Made by a program: the position numbers and the translations under genes | Notes under the pieces: generated by a model | Told to the model about the DNA's origin: nothing | Databases searched by the model: none | The model's input: only the letters and a program-made list of their open reading frames with translations | Shown: positions 15,441-25,000 of the stretch, one piece after another | Position numbering within the stretch: position 1 is the stretch's first letter | Layout: every line of letters starts with the position of its first letter | Assembly: GCA_964501985.1 (NCBI GenBank) | Contig: CAZCVY010000004.1 | Span: 1-64,000, forward strand | DNA: 64,000 nt | Source of the DNA: Bog-366 sp964501985 | GTDB lineage: Bacteria; Acidobacteriota; Terriglobia; UBA7540 | Direction of reading: 5' to 3'

Positions 15441-16220
15441 GTGACAAAAAAAAGCAAGGTTGTGATCGCTGGGCTGGGAGAAGTGGGAAAGCCCCTCTTC
15501 GAGCTCGTTTCCAAGCACCATGACGCCGTGGGGGTAGACATTTCACCCATCGATCGGCCCGGGCAGGTCGACGTCCTGCACGTTTGCTACCCTTTCGCGA
15601 TCAAGGATTTTGTTGGTGAGACTGTCCGCTACATCGAGTATTTCAGGCCCGCTCTGACTATCGTCAACAGTACTGTGGCGGTCGGGACAACGCGAAGCAT
15701 AGCCAAGCGAGCAGGCGTCGCCGTAGTCAACAGCCCGGTGCGGGGCAAACATGCTCGCATGCTCGAGGAACTTCTAATCTATAGAAAATTTGTAGGCGCC
15801 ATCGATCCTGCAATGGGCGAGCTCGCCGCAAGACATTTCGAGTCGCTGGGGATGAAAACCAAAATCCTGTCGTCTCCGGAAGCAACAGAGCTGGCGAAGC
15901 TGACAGAAACGACGTACTTTGGCGTATTGATCGCCTGGGCGCAGGAGGTCGAGAGGTATTGCGATCAATCCGGCCAGGATTACGGCGAAATCAGCTCGTT
16001 TTGGGAAGAAATAAAGTACCTGCCTCCCGTTAAGTTCTTTCCTGGAATCATCGGTGGGCACTGCGTCATGCCCAATATCAAAATTCTAAGCGAGTTCGAT
16101 CGCACTGTGATTATCGAGGCGATTCAAGAATCCAACAATTTGAAGATCGAGCGCGAGTCGAGCAATGAGGTTGCAGATGGCGTTGGTGCAACCATGAGCG
16201 GAGTGAAGGGGAGTATTTGA
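15441..16220 (+). CDS. Shortened UDP-sugar dehydrogenase-like protein
   Basis: This 259-residue protein is related to UDP-glucose/UDP-HexNAc 6-dehydrogenases but is far shorter than the usual 420-440. The NAD motif GLGEVGKPL is at the start, followed by VDVLHVCYPF, STVAVGTT, EATELAKLTETTYFG and the GGHC catalytic cysteine motif (FPGIIGGHCVMPN). About 40 residues of the N-terminal domain are missing after the second strand, as is the entire C-terminal UDP-binding domain. The catalytic Cys is present, so it may be active on an unusual substrate or regulatory. In this cassette the expected missing step is UDP-GlcNAc to UDP-GlcNAcA. Confidence 0.75.
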   Translation: MTKKSKVVIAGLGEVGKPLFELVSKHHDAVGVDISPIDRPGQVDVLHVCYPFAIKDFVGETVRYIEYFRPALTIVNSTVAVGTTRSIAKRAGVAVVNSPVRGKHARMLEELLIYRKFVGAIDPAMGELAARHFESLGMKTKILSSPEATELAKLTETTYFGVLIAWAQEVERYCDQSGQDYGEISSFWEEIKYLPPVKFFPGIIGGHCVMPNIKILSEFDRTVIIEAIQESNNLKIERESSNEVADGVGATMSGVKGSI

Positions 16221-16227
16221 GGGCTGT

Positions 16228-17562
16228 ATGAAAACCAATGGTGCCTCGGGGCATCTCTCATCGAATTTTCAATCTAATGTTCCCTGCTCTAGTGCGGCCC
16301 TAGAGGGAAAGCGGGTGGGGATGGTGGTATTTTCTTCCTATCCTTCTGATCCGCGACCGCGGCGGGCCGCAGACGCCCTTCTCAAAGCGGGCATGACGGT
16401 AGACCTGATATGTCTTGGGGATGAGAAGGCGCCCAAGCGCGAGACAAAAGACGGTCTCGACATCTTTCGTATCCCCGTGACCAACCGACGCGGCGGCAAG
16501 CTGTCCTACGCCTACCAGTATTCTGCCTTCATTCTCGTCTCGGGAGTCATCCTGGCGATGCGTTCGCTTCGGCGTCGTTATGAAATGATCTATGTGCATA
16601 ACATGCCGGATATTTTAGTCTTGACGGCATTGGTCCCAAAGATGTTGGGAGCGAAGGTAATCCTCGACCTCCACGATCCGATGCCCGAACTCATGACAAC
16701 AATATTCGGCCTTGACAAGAGTAGCTTAAGCGTTCGGTTTATAAGCGCGCTGGAAAAATGGAGCATGGCGCGCGCGGATTTGGTGCTTACCGTCAATGTC
16801 GCGTGCAAGCGAATCTTTGCCTCGCGAAGTTGTCGTCCTGAGAAGATCGGGGTCGTGATGAATGCTCCCGATGAGACAATTTTCCCGCTGCGGCCGCCGA
16901 GCACACAAGAGCTTGGCAGCGACGCTCCGGCCAAGCCTTTTGTGATCATGTACCACGGGTCACTGGTCGAGCGCAACGGCTTGGATCTTGCGGTCGATGC
17001 CCTGGCCAAAGTTCGCGAAACCGTCCCCGCTGCACAACTGCGAATATATGGACGCAAAACCCCTTTTCTCGAACAAGTCATGGAGACGGCCCGGCAGAAG
17101 GGCCTGCAGGACCAAGTGCAATATCTGGGACCCCGACGATTGGAAGATCTGGTGGGCGAAATCGAAAACTGCGATGTGGGAGTCGTTCCCAACCAACGCA
17201 ACGCCTTCACGGAGATTAATACGCCAACCCGGATTTTCGAATACCTGGCGCTGGGTAAGCCCGTGATTGCCCCTCGCGCCGCAGGCATTTTGGATTACTT
17301 CGACGACGCTTCCCTGCTCTTCTTCGAGCTTGGGAGCGCGGAGGATCTTGCCCGGAAGATCGAATATGCATTCTCCCATCGCGCCGAAGCGGGCGAATTG
17401 GCGGCACGAGGGCAAGGGGTTTTTCACGAGCATAGCTGGCCGATGGAGAGAGCGCGGCTCATAGGGCTTGTCGCCAAACTATTAGGCACGGGAGACTCGA
17501 GAGTCGGTGCCACGGCGGAGGCCGGCCGCGCAACGCAAAGCGCGATGTCTTCAACATCGTAA
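16228..17562 (+). CDS. GT4-family glycosyltransferase
   Basis: This GT-B fold glycosyltransferase has 444 residues. The N-terminal acceptor domain begins GKRVGMVVFSSYPSDPRPRR after a 25-residue polar leader and contains MIYVHNMPDILV and LDLHDPMPELM. The C-terminal donor domain has MYHGSLVERNGLDLAVDAL and the family EX7E-like region NAFTEINTPTRIFEYLALGKPVIAP. It starts 8 bp after the dehydrogenase-like gene and is followed 48 bp later by a GT2 gene. Donor and acceptor sugars cannot be deduced. Confidence 0.9.
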   Translation: MKTNGASGHLSSNFQSNVPCSSAALEGKRVGMVVFSSYPSDPRPRRAADALLKAGMTVDLICLGDEKAPKRETKDGLDIFRIPVTNRRGGKLSYAYQYSAFILVSGVILAMRSLRRRYEMIYVHNMPDILVLTALVPKMLGAKVILDLHDPMPELMTTIFGLDKSSLSVRFISALEKWSMARADLVLTVNVACKRIFASRSCRPEKIGVVMNAPDETIFPLRPPSTQELGSDAPAKPFVIMYHGSLVERNGLDLAVDALAKVRETVPAAQLRIYGRKTPFLEQVMETARQKGLQDQVQYLGPRRLEDLVGEIENCDVGVVPNQRNAFTEINTPTRIFEYLALGKPVIAPRAAGILDYFDDASLLFFELGSAEDLARKIEYAFSHRAEAGELAARGQGVFHEHSWPMERARLIGLVAKLLGTGDSRVGATAEAGRATQSAMSSTS

Positions 17563-17609
17563 ATTCGATTCATCACTCTGAGCTCTCACGATCCTCGTCC
17601 GGTTTATGT

Positions 17610-18599
17610 ATGGACGGAAAACACCTTATGATCGATGTCCGCAAGGGTGCGCCAAAATCCGTCGGGAGTGAGGCGGACCAATGCTCCGTTGCCCCGCCCT
17701 ACGTTCTCGTCACCCCTGCCCGCAATGAAGCAGCCTTTATCGAGAAGACGATCGAGTCGGTCATCCATCAGACCGCGTTGCCGGTGAAATGGGTGATTGT
17801 GAACGATGGGTCAACCGACAGCACGGCAGAGATCGTAACCCGCTATTTGGCGAAGAATTCCTGGATTGAACTCGTCCAGATGCCTCAACGCCGTGACCGC
17901 AGCTTTGCCGCCAAGGTGGGGGCTTTTAACGCCGGCTATGAGAAAGTCTGCGGCCTCCAGTATGAAATCATCGGCAACTTGGATGCCGACATTTCATTTG
18001 ATAAGGACCATCTCGAGTTCCTGGCCAGAAAATTCGCGGAGGATCCGACCTTAGGCGTGGCCGGAACCGTCTTTCGCGAGGAAGGCTACAATTCTGAAAC
18101 GGATAGCTTCGAGGGGCGCAAGCACGTTTCCGGCCAGTGCCAATTATTCCGGCGGCAATGCTGGGAGGAAATCGGCGGCTACATCCCCCACCGCGCGGGG
18201 GGAATCGACTGGATGGCGGTGACGACAGCCCGCATGATGGGCTGGAAAACCGAGTCTTTCCGCGAGAGGTCGTTCTTTCACTACCGGCATTTGGGGACCG
18301 CGGAACGCAGCGTGCTCGCATCCTCCTTTTCCTACGGTGAAAAGGACTACTACCTTGGGGGGCACCCGATCTGGGAACTCTTTCGCTGTGCCTACCGCGC
18401 CACCAAGCCGCCCTACATCCTCGACGGCCTGGCCCTCTGGCTGGGTTATTGTTGGGCCTTTCTCTGCCGGACACCGCGCCCCGTCTCGCGGGAACTGATG
18501 GCCTTCCATCGCAAAGAACAGATGACCAAGCTCAAGGCCATCCTTGGGTCCCTAGTTAGATTCAAACGGGTTGACAATTTCAACTTGGAGCGCACTTAA
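17610..18599 (+). CDS. GT2-family glycosyltransferase
   Basis: This GT-A fold, inverting enzyme has 329 residues. The domain starts at about 31 (YVLVTPARNEAAFIEKTIESV), with VIVNDGSTDSTAE, the DxD metal site in GNLDADISFD, and SGQCQLFRRQCWEEIGGY. A C-terminal hydrophobic stretch (about 265-285) could rest on the membrane. A Met seven residues in is an alternative start. It probably adds one repeat-unit sugar on the cytoplasmic face. Confidence 0.88.
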   Translation: MDGKHLMIDVRKGAPKSVGSEADQCSVAPPYVLVTPARNEAAFIEKTIESVIHQTALPVKWVIVNDGSTDSTAEIVTRYLAKNSWIELVQMPQRRDRSFAAKVGAFNAGYEKVCGLQYEIIGNLDADISFDKDHLEFLARKFAEDPTLGVAGTVFREEGYNSETDSFEGRKHVSGQCQLFRRQCWEEIGGYIPHRAGGIDWMAVTTARMMGWKTESFRERSFFHYRHLGTAERSVLASSFSYGEKDYYLGGHPIWELFRCAYRATKPPYILDGLALWLGYCWAFLCRTPRPVSRELMAFHRKEQMTKLKAILGSLVRFKRVDNFNLERT

Positions 18600-18620
18600 C
18601 CCGAGATCCTTGCGGGCACC

Positions 18621-19889
18621 ATGAACGAAGCACTGGTGGGAAAAATCGTCACCTCGGTCGACCATTTTCGCGGCTGGCTTGATCGCTATGGCGAGACCTC
18701 CTACGATCATCAAAGTTTTTACGCGGGAAAGCTCGGCAGAGGCGCCAAGCGTCTTTATTACAGCCGGCCTTTGCTCGGCACACTTGCGGTGGCTCCGATG
18801 GTATTTTGTGAGGCCTTTTTGCCGTCGGCCCGAAAGTTATTCTTCAAGCCCCTGCGCTTCCCTATCGCTGACGCTCACTACGCCATGGGCTTCGCGTTCC
18901 TTGGGCAAGTCTTCGGTTCCGATCAGTATTACCAGCGAGCTGTTCATTTCCTCGAGGCCCTCCAGGAAACTCGCTGCCGGGATTTCGAGGACTACTGCTG
19001 GGGCTATCCTTTCAACTGGGAGACGCGAACCGGCACGATGAAAGAGGGGACGCCGATGATCACGACGCTCCCCTATGTTTACGAAGCTTTCTCGCAGATT
19101 TATGCGATTGACAGGGACCCGAAGTGGCTGCGGATTATGCAATCCATCGCCGAGCATGCCGCCAAGAGTTATCGCGATTTGGAGGTCGCCCCGGATACCG
19201 CCACTTGTGGCTATACTCCCGCGCCCGACGACCCTTGCCGAGTGATCAACGCCAGCGCCTATCGAGCGTTTCTTCTGACCAAGGCCGGCATCGAGTTTTC
19301 GGAGCCGCATTATCTGGAGATCGCGAAGCGAAACCTGAACTTCGTCCTCGCGTCTCAAAACGCCGACGGTTCCTGGTACTATTCAACCGACGGCGCAAGG
19401 GATTTTGTTGATCACTTTCATACCTGCTTTGTGCTGAAGGCCCTGGCAAAAATCGAGCAACTTACCGAGGGTCCGCGCACGCGCAGCGCCATTGAGCGTG
19501 GGGTCAGCTACTACCTGAAGAATTTGCTCGATCCCGAGGGTCTGCCCCTGCCATTTTCCAAGCGGCCGCGTCTCACGGTTTATCGCCGTGAGCTCTACGA
19601 TTGTGCGGAGTGCATCAACCTGGCCGTCCTGTTGTCGGGCCGCTTTCCCGAGTTGGACCGGACCCTGTCGACACTCGTCACGGAATTGCTGGAACGGTGG
19701 CAGAAACCTGATGGCTCGTTTCGAGCCCGCCAACTCTTGCTCGGTTGGGACAATGTCCCCATGCATCGCTGGGCGCAGTCGCAGGTCTTTCGCAGCCTCT
19801 GCTTCGTGCTCGCGCAAAACCTAAAGAGTGCCCAAGACAGGCTGGCAAGCACTTCCCTTCAGCCCATGGAGTGCAAGTCGACAAACTAA
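18621..19889 (+). CDS. Alpha/alpha-toroid protein of unknown function
   Basis: This 422-residue soluble protein has no signal peptide. Its predicted structure is repeated helix pairs, with Gly-Ser-Trp turns such as QNADGSWYYS (about residue 245) and QKPDGSFRAR (about 360). These recall the QxxDGSW turns of terpene cyclases, prenyltransferases and six-hairpin glycan-active enzymes. Other notable stretches are CWGYPFNWETRTG and HFHTCFVLKAL. Proteins of this outline occur in polysaccharide loci, sometimes related to uronyl epimerases or lyases, but I cannot assign a reaction. It lies 21 bp after the GT2 gene and 9 bp before asnB. Confidence 0.7.
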   Translation: MNEALVGKIVTSVDHFRGWLDRYGETSYDHQSFYAGKLGRGAKRLYYSRPLLGTLAVAPMVFCEAFLPSARKLFFKPLRFPIADAHYAMGFAFLGQVFGSDQYYQRAVHFLEALQETRCRDFEDYCWGYPFNWETRTGTMKEGTPMITTLPYVYEAFSQIYAIDRDPKWLRIMQSIAEHAAKSYRDLEVAPDTATCGYTPAPDDPCRVINASAYRAFLLTKAGIEFSEPHYLEIAKRNLNFVLASQNADGSWYYSTDGARDFVDHFHTCFVLKALAKIEQLTEGPRTRSAIERGVSYYLKNLLDPEGLPLPFSKRPRLTVYRRELYDCAECINLAVLLSGRFPELDRTLSTLVTELLERWQKPDGSFRARQLLLGWDNVPMHRWAQSQVFRSLCFVLAQNLKSAQDRLASTSLQPMECKSTN

Positions 19890-19898
19890 AAGCAACTT

Positions 19899-21788
19899 AT
19901 GTGTGGCATTTGCGGACAATTTAATTTCGGAAGCCCGGAACCGGTTCAGCGCCGAACCATTGAAGCGATGACCAACACCCTCGTCCATCGTGGTCCGGAT
20001 GACGAGGGCTACTACATCGCCGGCCCGCTGGGTTTCGGCTTTCGCCGGCTCTCGATCATCGATCTCGGCGGCGGCCATCAGCCCATGTCGGACCAGGAAG
20101 AATCCGTGTGGGTGGTTTTCAACGGCGAGATCTATAACTTCCCCGAGCTGCGCCGCGAACTCGAGGCGCACGGCCACGTCTTCCGCACCAACTGCGACAC
20201 CGAAGTTATCATTCATGGTTACAAGCAGTGGGGCGACGACGTGCTCAATCGCCTCAACGGTATGTTCGGTCTGGCCATCTGGGACGTGCAGAAACGCCGG
20301 CTTGTCCTCGCCCGCGATCCCTTCGGAATCAAACTGATTTACTACCGGATCGATGGCGATCATTTGTACTTCGGCTCGGAAATGCGCGCCGTTCGCGCCG
20401 CCATGCCGGAGGGTGCGGAAATCGATCCGACCTCGCTGAATCTTTTCCTGCGCTATCGTTACACGCCGTCTCCGTACACCATCATCAAGGGAATAAACAA
20501 ACTCGCCCCGGGAACCAAGCTGACTGTCGAAGACGGTTCGTATCAATTGAGCCGATGGTACAGATTTCAGCCCACTCCTTTTGCGCCGCCAAAGTCGCCC
20601 GGCGAGGCGAAAGAAGAGTTGCTGGCGCTTTACAAACAGGCTATCAAGCGCCAGCTCATCAGCGATGTGCCGGTAGGCCTGCTCTTGAGCGGTGGCATCG
20701 ATTCCGGGCTTCTGCTTGCCTTGATGAAGCTCAATGGCGACTCTTGGCCGACCTACACTGTCGGTTACGGCTCCACTTTCGCTGACGACGAACTGGCGGA
20801 TGCCGCGGAAACCGCTCGCATTTTGGGCTCGAACCATACCTCGGTCACGATTACGCGATCGACCTTCGAGGATACGCTTGCGAAGATCGTGGGTTGCCTG
20901 GAAGAGCCCATCGCCACGTCCTCGATCGTCCCGATGTATTTCGTCTGCGAGCGCGCCCATCAAGACGTCAAGGTGGCCCTCGTCGGACAAGGCCCGGACG
21001 AGTTGTTTGGAGGTTATCGCCGCCATCTCGGTGTCCGCTACGGCACGCTGTGGGCGGGATTACCGGGTTGGATGCGCGCGCCTCTTTCGTCGGCGGTTGG
21101 CGCCTTACCGAGAAATGAGACCCTGAAACGCGGCGTCCACTCTCTGGCAATTCCCGATCGAATGCGCCGGTATCAGCATGTTCTGTCGATCCTGCCCGGA
21201 GACGAGGTCGACCACCTGTTTCAAGAAGGGTTGCTGGCTCCTAATTCCGGCGACACCATCCTGGATTGCTGGGCGAGCATGTCAGATCTCATGTCTCAAA
21301 CCGACGAGCTTGGGGGGCTTCAGTTCCTCGAGGTGCGCTCCACGCTTCCCGACGAGCTCCTCATGTACGCGGACAAGCTTTCCATGGCGCACAGTCTCGA
21401 ACTTCGCGTCCCGTTTGTGGATAAAGAAATTGTGGAATACGTCGAGCGGCTGCCCGCCAACCTCAAGGTGCGGAAGGGTTCGAGAAAGTGGCTCCACCGC
21501 CAAGTGTGCCGCGCCTTTCTTCCCGAGTCGATTTTGAAGCGGCCGAAACGCGGGTTCGCCGTCAATGTCGTGGATGACTGGTTCCGCGGCGCTATCGACA
21601 GCGGGATGAAGGATACCCTCCTCGATAGCGGCTCCAGAATCTTTCAGTATCTTCGGGCGAGTGCGGTGCGCGAACTTTTCGAGCAGCACGCTTCCGGCCG
21701 GCAGGACAACCATAAAATCCTTTTCAGCCTCGTCGTTTTCGAGGAATGGCTGCGGGCGCACGAGACGCCGGTGGCGGCGTTGAGCTAG
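19899..21788 (+). CDS. asnB: Glutamine-hydrolysing asparagine synthetase-like amidotransferase
   Basis: The two-domain enzyme has 629 residues. The N-terminal Ntn glutaminase domain begins MCGICG, so the catalytic Cys2 is intact, with HRGPDDEG and SFNGEIYN-type motifs (VFNGEIYNF). The C-terminal ATP-pyrophosphatase domain has LLLSGGIDSG and FGGYRRH. In surface-polysaccharide loci, enzymes of this family can amidate the carboxyl group of uronic acids (WbpS-type) as well as make asparagine. The upstream diamino-uronate cassette makes the first role plausible. The start must be this ATG, because the Cys has to be exposed after Met removal. Confidence 0.92.
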   Translation: MCGICGQFNFGSPEPVQRRTIEAMTNTLVHRGPDDEGYYIAGPLGFGFRRLSIIDLGGGHQPMSDQEESVWVVFNGEIYNFPELRRELEAHGHVFRTNCDTEVIIHGYKQWGDDVLNRLNGMFGLAIWDVQKRRLVLARDPFGIKLIYYRIDGDHLYFGSEMRAVRAAMPEGAEIDPTSLNLFLRYRYTPSPYTIIKGINKLAPGTKLTVEDGSYQLSRWYRFQPTPFAPPKSPGEAKEELLALYKQAIKRQLISDVPVGLLLSGGIDSGLLLALMKLNGDSWPTYTVGYGSTFADDELADAAETARILGSNHTSVTITRSTFEDTLAKIVGCLEEPIATSSIVPMYFVCERAHQDVKVALVGQGPDELFGGYRRHLGVRYGTLWAGLPGWMRAPLSSAVGALPRNETLKRGVHSLAIPDRMRRYQHVLSILPGDEVDHLFQEGLLAPNSGDTILDCWASMSDLMSQTDELGGLQFLEVRSTLPDELLMYADKLSMAHSLELRVPFVDKEIVEYVERLPANLKVRKGSRKWLHRQVCRAFLPESILKRPKRGFAVNVVDDWFRGAIDSGMKDTLLDSGSRIFQYLRASAVRELFEQHASGRQDNHKILFSLVVFEEWLRAHETPVAALS

Positions 21789-21800
21789 GAGCGCCAGTTA

Positions 21801-23468
21801 ATGATAGGCGTCATTGCGCCTGCCTCGGACCTGGATGTGGTCCGCGAGTTCTTCGAGCTTTTTAAAACTCCCTGGGAACCCTATCGCCCGAATCGGCACT
21901 ACGAGGTTCTTGTCTGTGCCGAGGGCGAACGATGCGACGGAACCGCGAAGCTTGTCGTCTTCTATGCCGGGAGGAAGACACAATTTGACGATGAAGGGAA
22001 GATCGCGACCGGCGCCCAGCGGGATAACCCCTGCATCCTCTCGTATCAGAACAACCGCATACCCGTTTATGGAAGCACCGTCACGTTTGCGGAAAGAGAC
22101 GGGTGCCTTCTCAAGGATGAACACAGCCGCCAGTGCGTGGCATTTTTAGACCCCTCCGTCGAAGGGGCGCGGGCCCGAATCGGCTATGGTTTGTTTGCTG
22201 AGGTTCGCACCTTGTTGGCGGCCGGTCAGCCACCCGCGAATGCCAGTCTGCCGGCGCTTGAGCTCCACATCGCGTTGTTGCGAGACATCATCACGCGGTG
22301 CGGAATTCCCCTGGTTGAGATTCCACCGGTTCCGCTGGGGCACCGGTTCATCGTTTGCCTGACGCACGATGTCGACCATCCCTCGATCCGCGAGCATAAG
22401 TGGGATCACACCACATTCGGGTTTTTCTACCGTGCTATCCTGGGATCGTTGCGCGACCTCATTCGCGGACGGATCCCGGTTCAAGGTCTGGTCGCCAACT
22501 GGGCGGCGGCGCTGAAATTGCCCTTTGTCCATCTGGGCATGGCGAAGGATTTTTGGCGAGATTTTGCTGATCGTTACCGGGAATTGGAAAAGGGCCTCCC
22601 CTCAACTTTTTTCATCATTCCTTTCAAGAACCGCTCCGGAGAGACCCGCCAGGGTCCCGCGCCAAAGTTTCGCGCTGCCGGCTATGCGGCTCAGGATTTC
22701 ACCGATACAATTAAAGAATTGCTAAGTGCGGGTTCCGAAGTGGGACTGCACGGGATTGATGCATGGCTCGATAGCGCTCGAGGGGAAGAGGAGCTGGAGG
22801 AAATTCGACGGCTGACGGGAGTTTCAGCCATTGGCGTCCGGATGCACTGGCTCTACTTTGACCCGCAGTCGCCGGTGACCCTGGAGAATGCCGGAGCAGC
22901 ATACGATTCAACGATAGGGTACAACGGTACGGTCGGGTATCGCGCCGGCACCACGCAAGGGTACCAGCCGCTCACGGCCAGCCGCCTGCTGGAATTACCC
23001 CTGCATATCATGGATACGGCGCTGTTTTATCCCGATCATCTCGGTCTATCCGTAAGGGAGGCGAGAGTTCTCATCAACCGATTGGTGAGGAATGCCGCCC
23101 AGTTTGGAGGCTGCCTCACCATCAACTGGCACGATCGCAGTCTCGCTCCGGAAAGGTTGTGGGGCAGTTGCTATCGCGACCTGGTTCGGGACCTACAGAG
23201 TCAAGACGCGTGGTTTGCCACGGCGGGGCAAGCGGTCTCCTGGTTCCAAATGCGCCGATCGGTCGTGTTCGAAACCGCGGAAAGCCAGCCGGACGCGGCC
23301 TGCGCCAAGGTCACAGGAGTTCATGGCGGCCATCTGCCGGGTTTGCGATTGCGCACCCATAAGCCACAACGCACCGGCGAAACTGGCGGCCAAAGCCGGG
23401 AGAATTACGTCGACATGGCTTTCACTGAGAGTGCAGACACGCGCATGCCCCGTGAGGTTGGCAGGTGA
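21801..23468 (+). CDS. Polysaccharide deacetylase-like protein (exopolysaccharide locus type)
   Basis: This 555-residue protein has a C-terminal NodB-like half. An N-terminal domain (about 1-175) of unknown role precedes it. The metal-site motif appears as CLTHDVDH at about 187-193, in place of TFDD, and a late INWHDRS motif supplies another His. LPSTFFIIPFKNRSGE and GSEVGLHGID match the strand-loop pattern of carbohydrate esterase 4 relatives. The last 60 residues are less conserved in character but include GVHGGHLPGLRLRTH, so I do not read a frameshift. AGGAG is 9 bp before the ATG. It likely removes N- or O-acetyl groups from the polymer or its precursor. Confidence 0.8.
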   Translation: MIGVIAPASDLDVVREFFELFKTPWEPYRPNRHYEVLVCAEGERCDGTAKLVVFYAGRKTQFDDEGKIATGAQRDNPCILSYQNNRIPVYGSTVTFAERDGCLLKDEHSRQCVAFLDPSVEGARARIGYGLFAEVRTLLAAGQPPANASLPALELHIALLRDIITRCGIPLVEIPPVPLGHRFIVCLTHDVDHPSIREHKWDHTTFGFFYRAILGSLRDLIRGRIPVQGLVANWAAALKLPFVHLGMAKDFWRDFADRYRELEKGLPSTFFIIPFKNRSGETRQGPAPKFRAAGYAAQDFTDTIKELLSAGSEVGLHGIDAWLDSARGEEELEEIRRLTGVSAIGVRMHWLYFDPQSPVTLENAGAAYDSTIGYNGTVGYRAGTTQGYQPLTASRLLELPLHIMDTALFYPDHLGLSVREARVLINRLVRNAAQFGGCLTINWHDRSLAPERLWGSCYRDLVRDLQSQDAWFATAGQAVSWFQMRRSVVFETAESQPDAACAKVTGVHGGHLPGLRLRTHKPQRTGETGGQSRENYVDMAFTESADTRMPREVGR

Positions 23469-23514
23469 ATATTCGAGGGGTCAAGGTTAATCTTCCTGGA
23501 GGGAGGCGGATACC

Positions 23515-24903
23515 GTGCCTCCCTCTTTAGCGCTTGGCATCTGGCTGGTCCTGCTGCTGGCATTGCTTCGCTTCGACCCCGCCCGGGAGCCGAAGGCATC
23601 GTGGGCATTGTGGGTGCCGGTCATTTGGATATTCATTGTCGGATCGAGACTCCCTTCGCAGTGGGTCGGCCAAGAGGTGCATCTTGCGGCAGCGGCTTTT
23701 GAGGAAGGGAATCCCCTGGACCGCACCGTCTTCACCGCTCTGATCCTGCTGGCGATTGGCATCCTGGTCTCGCGGTCTTTTCAGTGGGGCGATTTTGTCG
23801 CGCGGAACGTGGCACTGATGGCCCTTCTCTTATTTGCCTTGGCGAGCGTGTTGTGGTCTGACTATACGTTCGTGGCTTTCAAGCGTTGGTTCCGGGACCT
23901 CGGCAACTACGTCGTGATCCTCGTCGCCCTATCTGATCCTCGCCCGTTAGAGGCCATCCGCACGGTCTTCCGGCGGGTCTCCTACCTTCTCATCCCGCTT
24001 TCCATTTTGCTCATCAAATACTATCCGGACATGGGCAGGCAATATACCACTTGGACAGGTGCCGCCAGTAATGTGGGAGCTGCCACGAGCAAGAACATGC
24101 TGGGTGCTGCATGTCTGGTGAGCGCCCTCTTTTTTTTCTGGGATACGGTCGCGCGCTGGTCTGAGCGCAAAGGATCGCGGACGCGACGGACCCTCCTGGT
24201 GAACTTTGCCTTCATCATCATGACACTCTGGTCGCTGCACGCCTCCGAAAGTGCCACATCCACCGTGTGCCTGGCAATCGGTTGCATGGTGATCGCGTTG
24301 TGTCACACTCGCACCTTCCAGCGTAGCCCCCGTTTCCTCATGGCCATGATTCCTACCGGCTTCGTCCTCTATCTAATCCTCGCATTCGGTTTGGGGTTGA
24401 ATGGCGTGTTCGCCGGCGCGGTTGGCCGGGACCCGACGCTTACGGATAGAACCCAGATCTGGGCAATCCTTCTCAGCATTCACACGAATCCCTTCCTCGG
24501 GACTGGATACGAGAGCTTCTGGCTCGGTTCGCGACTCGCGGAGGTCTGGCGGACATTTCGGATCAATGAGGCGCACAACGGTTACCTGCAAGTCTACCTC
24601 AACTTGGGCCTCATCGGTCTCTGCCTGCTACTGGCGTTTCTGATGGCCAGCTACCGGAACATCGGCCGGAGGCTCAAACCGTTTTCTAGTCTTGGATCGT
24701 TTTCCCTCGCCGTTTGGACCATCCTGCTGTTCTATAATATGACGGAGGCTGCCTTTCCCGGGGGATTGTTGTGGTTGGCGTTACTCCCAGGGGCTATCGC
24801 CCTGGCCCCACGCTCCGAAGACCGGCCACCGAGCGCTCCCGTACCCAGCGAAGCGGATCATATCGAGCCGATCCCCGTTTCGGTCTGGGAATTGGACGCT
24901 TAA
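23515..24903 (+). CDS. O-antigen ligase/Wzy-type polymerase
   Basis: This integral membrane protein of 462 residues has about 11-12 helices. A large loop between late helices holds RINEAHNGYLQVYLNLG, the Wzy_C/O-antigen-ligase signature with its conserved His. The GTG start is well supported by GGAGGGAGG 8 bp upstream. Within a locus having Wza, Wzz and a kinase it is best read as the repeat-unit polymerase, though ligase activity cannot be excluded from sequence. An ASNVGAATSKNMLG stretch about a third of the way in is another family-like loop. Confidence 0.88.
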   Translation: MPPSLALGIWLVLLLALLRFDPAREPKASWALWVPVIWIFIVGSRLPSQWVGQEVHLAAAAFEEGNPLDRTVFTALILLAIGILVSRSFQWGDFVARNVALMALLLFALASVLWSDYTFVAFKRWFRDLGNYVVILVALSDPRPLEAIRTVFRRVSYLLIPLSILLIKYYPDMGRQYTTWTGAASNVGAATSKNMLGAACLVSALFFFWDTVARWSERKGSRTRRTLLVNFAFIIMTLWSLHASESATSTVCLAIGCMVIALCHTRTFQRSPRFLMAMIPTGFVLYLILAFGLGLNGVFAGAVGRDPTLTDRTQIWAILLSIHTNPFLGTGYESFWLGSRLAEVWRTFRINEAHNGYLQVYLNLGLIGLCLLLAFLMASYRNIGRRLKPFSSLGSFSLAVWTILLFYNMTEAAFPGGLLWLALLPGAIALAPRSEDRPPSAPVPSEADHIEPIPVSVWELDA

Positions 24904-25000
24904 GCGGGCGTCGCGGCTTAGGCCGCGGAAGCGCCTCGCGTTTTCGGAGCGAAGGGCCTCGACCGACCTTGATTTCAACGAGCTTATGAAGAGGTAATCC

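Noticed and set aside
19821..21026. Minus-strand 401-codon frame
   Set aside because: It is antisense to asnB, whose domains and active-site motifs are intact; a high-GC shadow.
23280..23468. Possible frameshift at the end of the deacetylase-like gene at 21801
   Set aside because: The tail is less conserved in character but still contains GVHGGHLPGLRLRTH in frame, so a frameshift is not needed.
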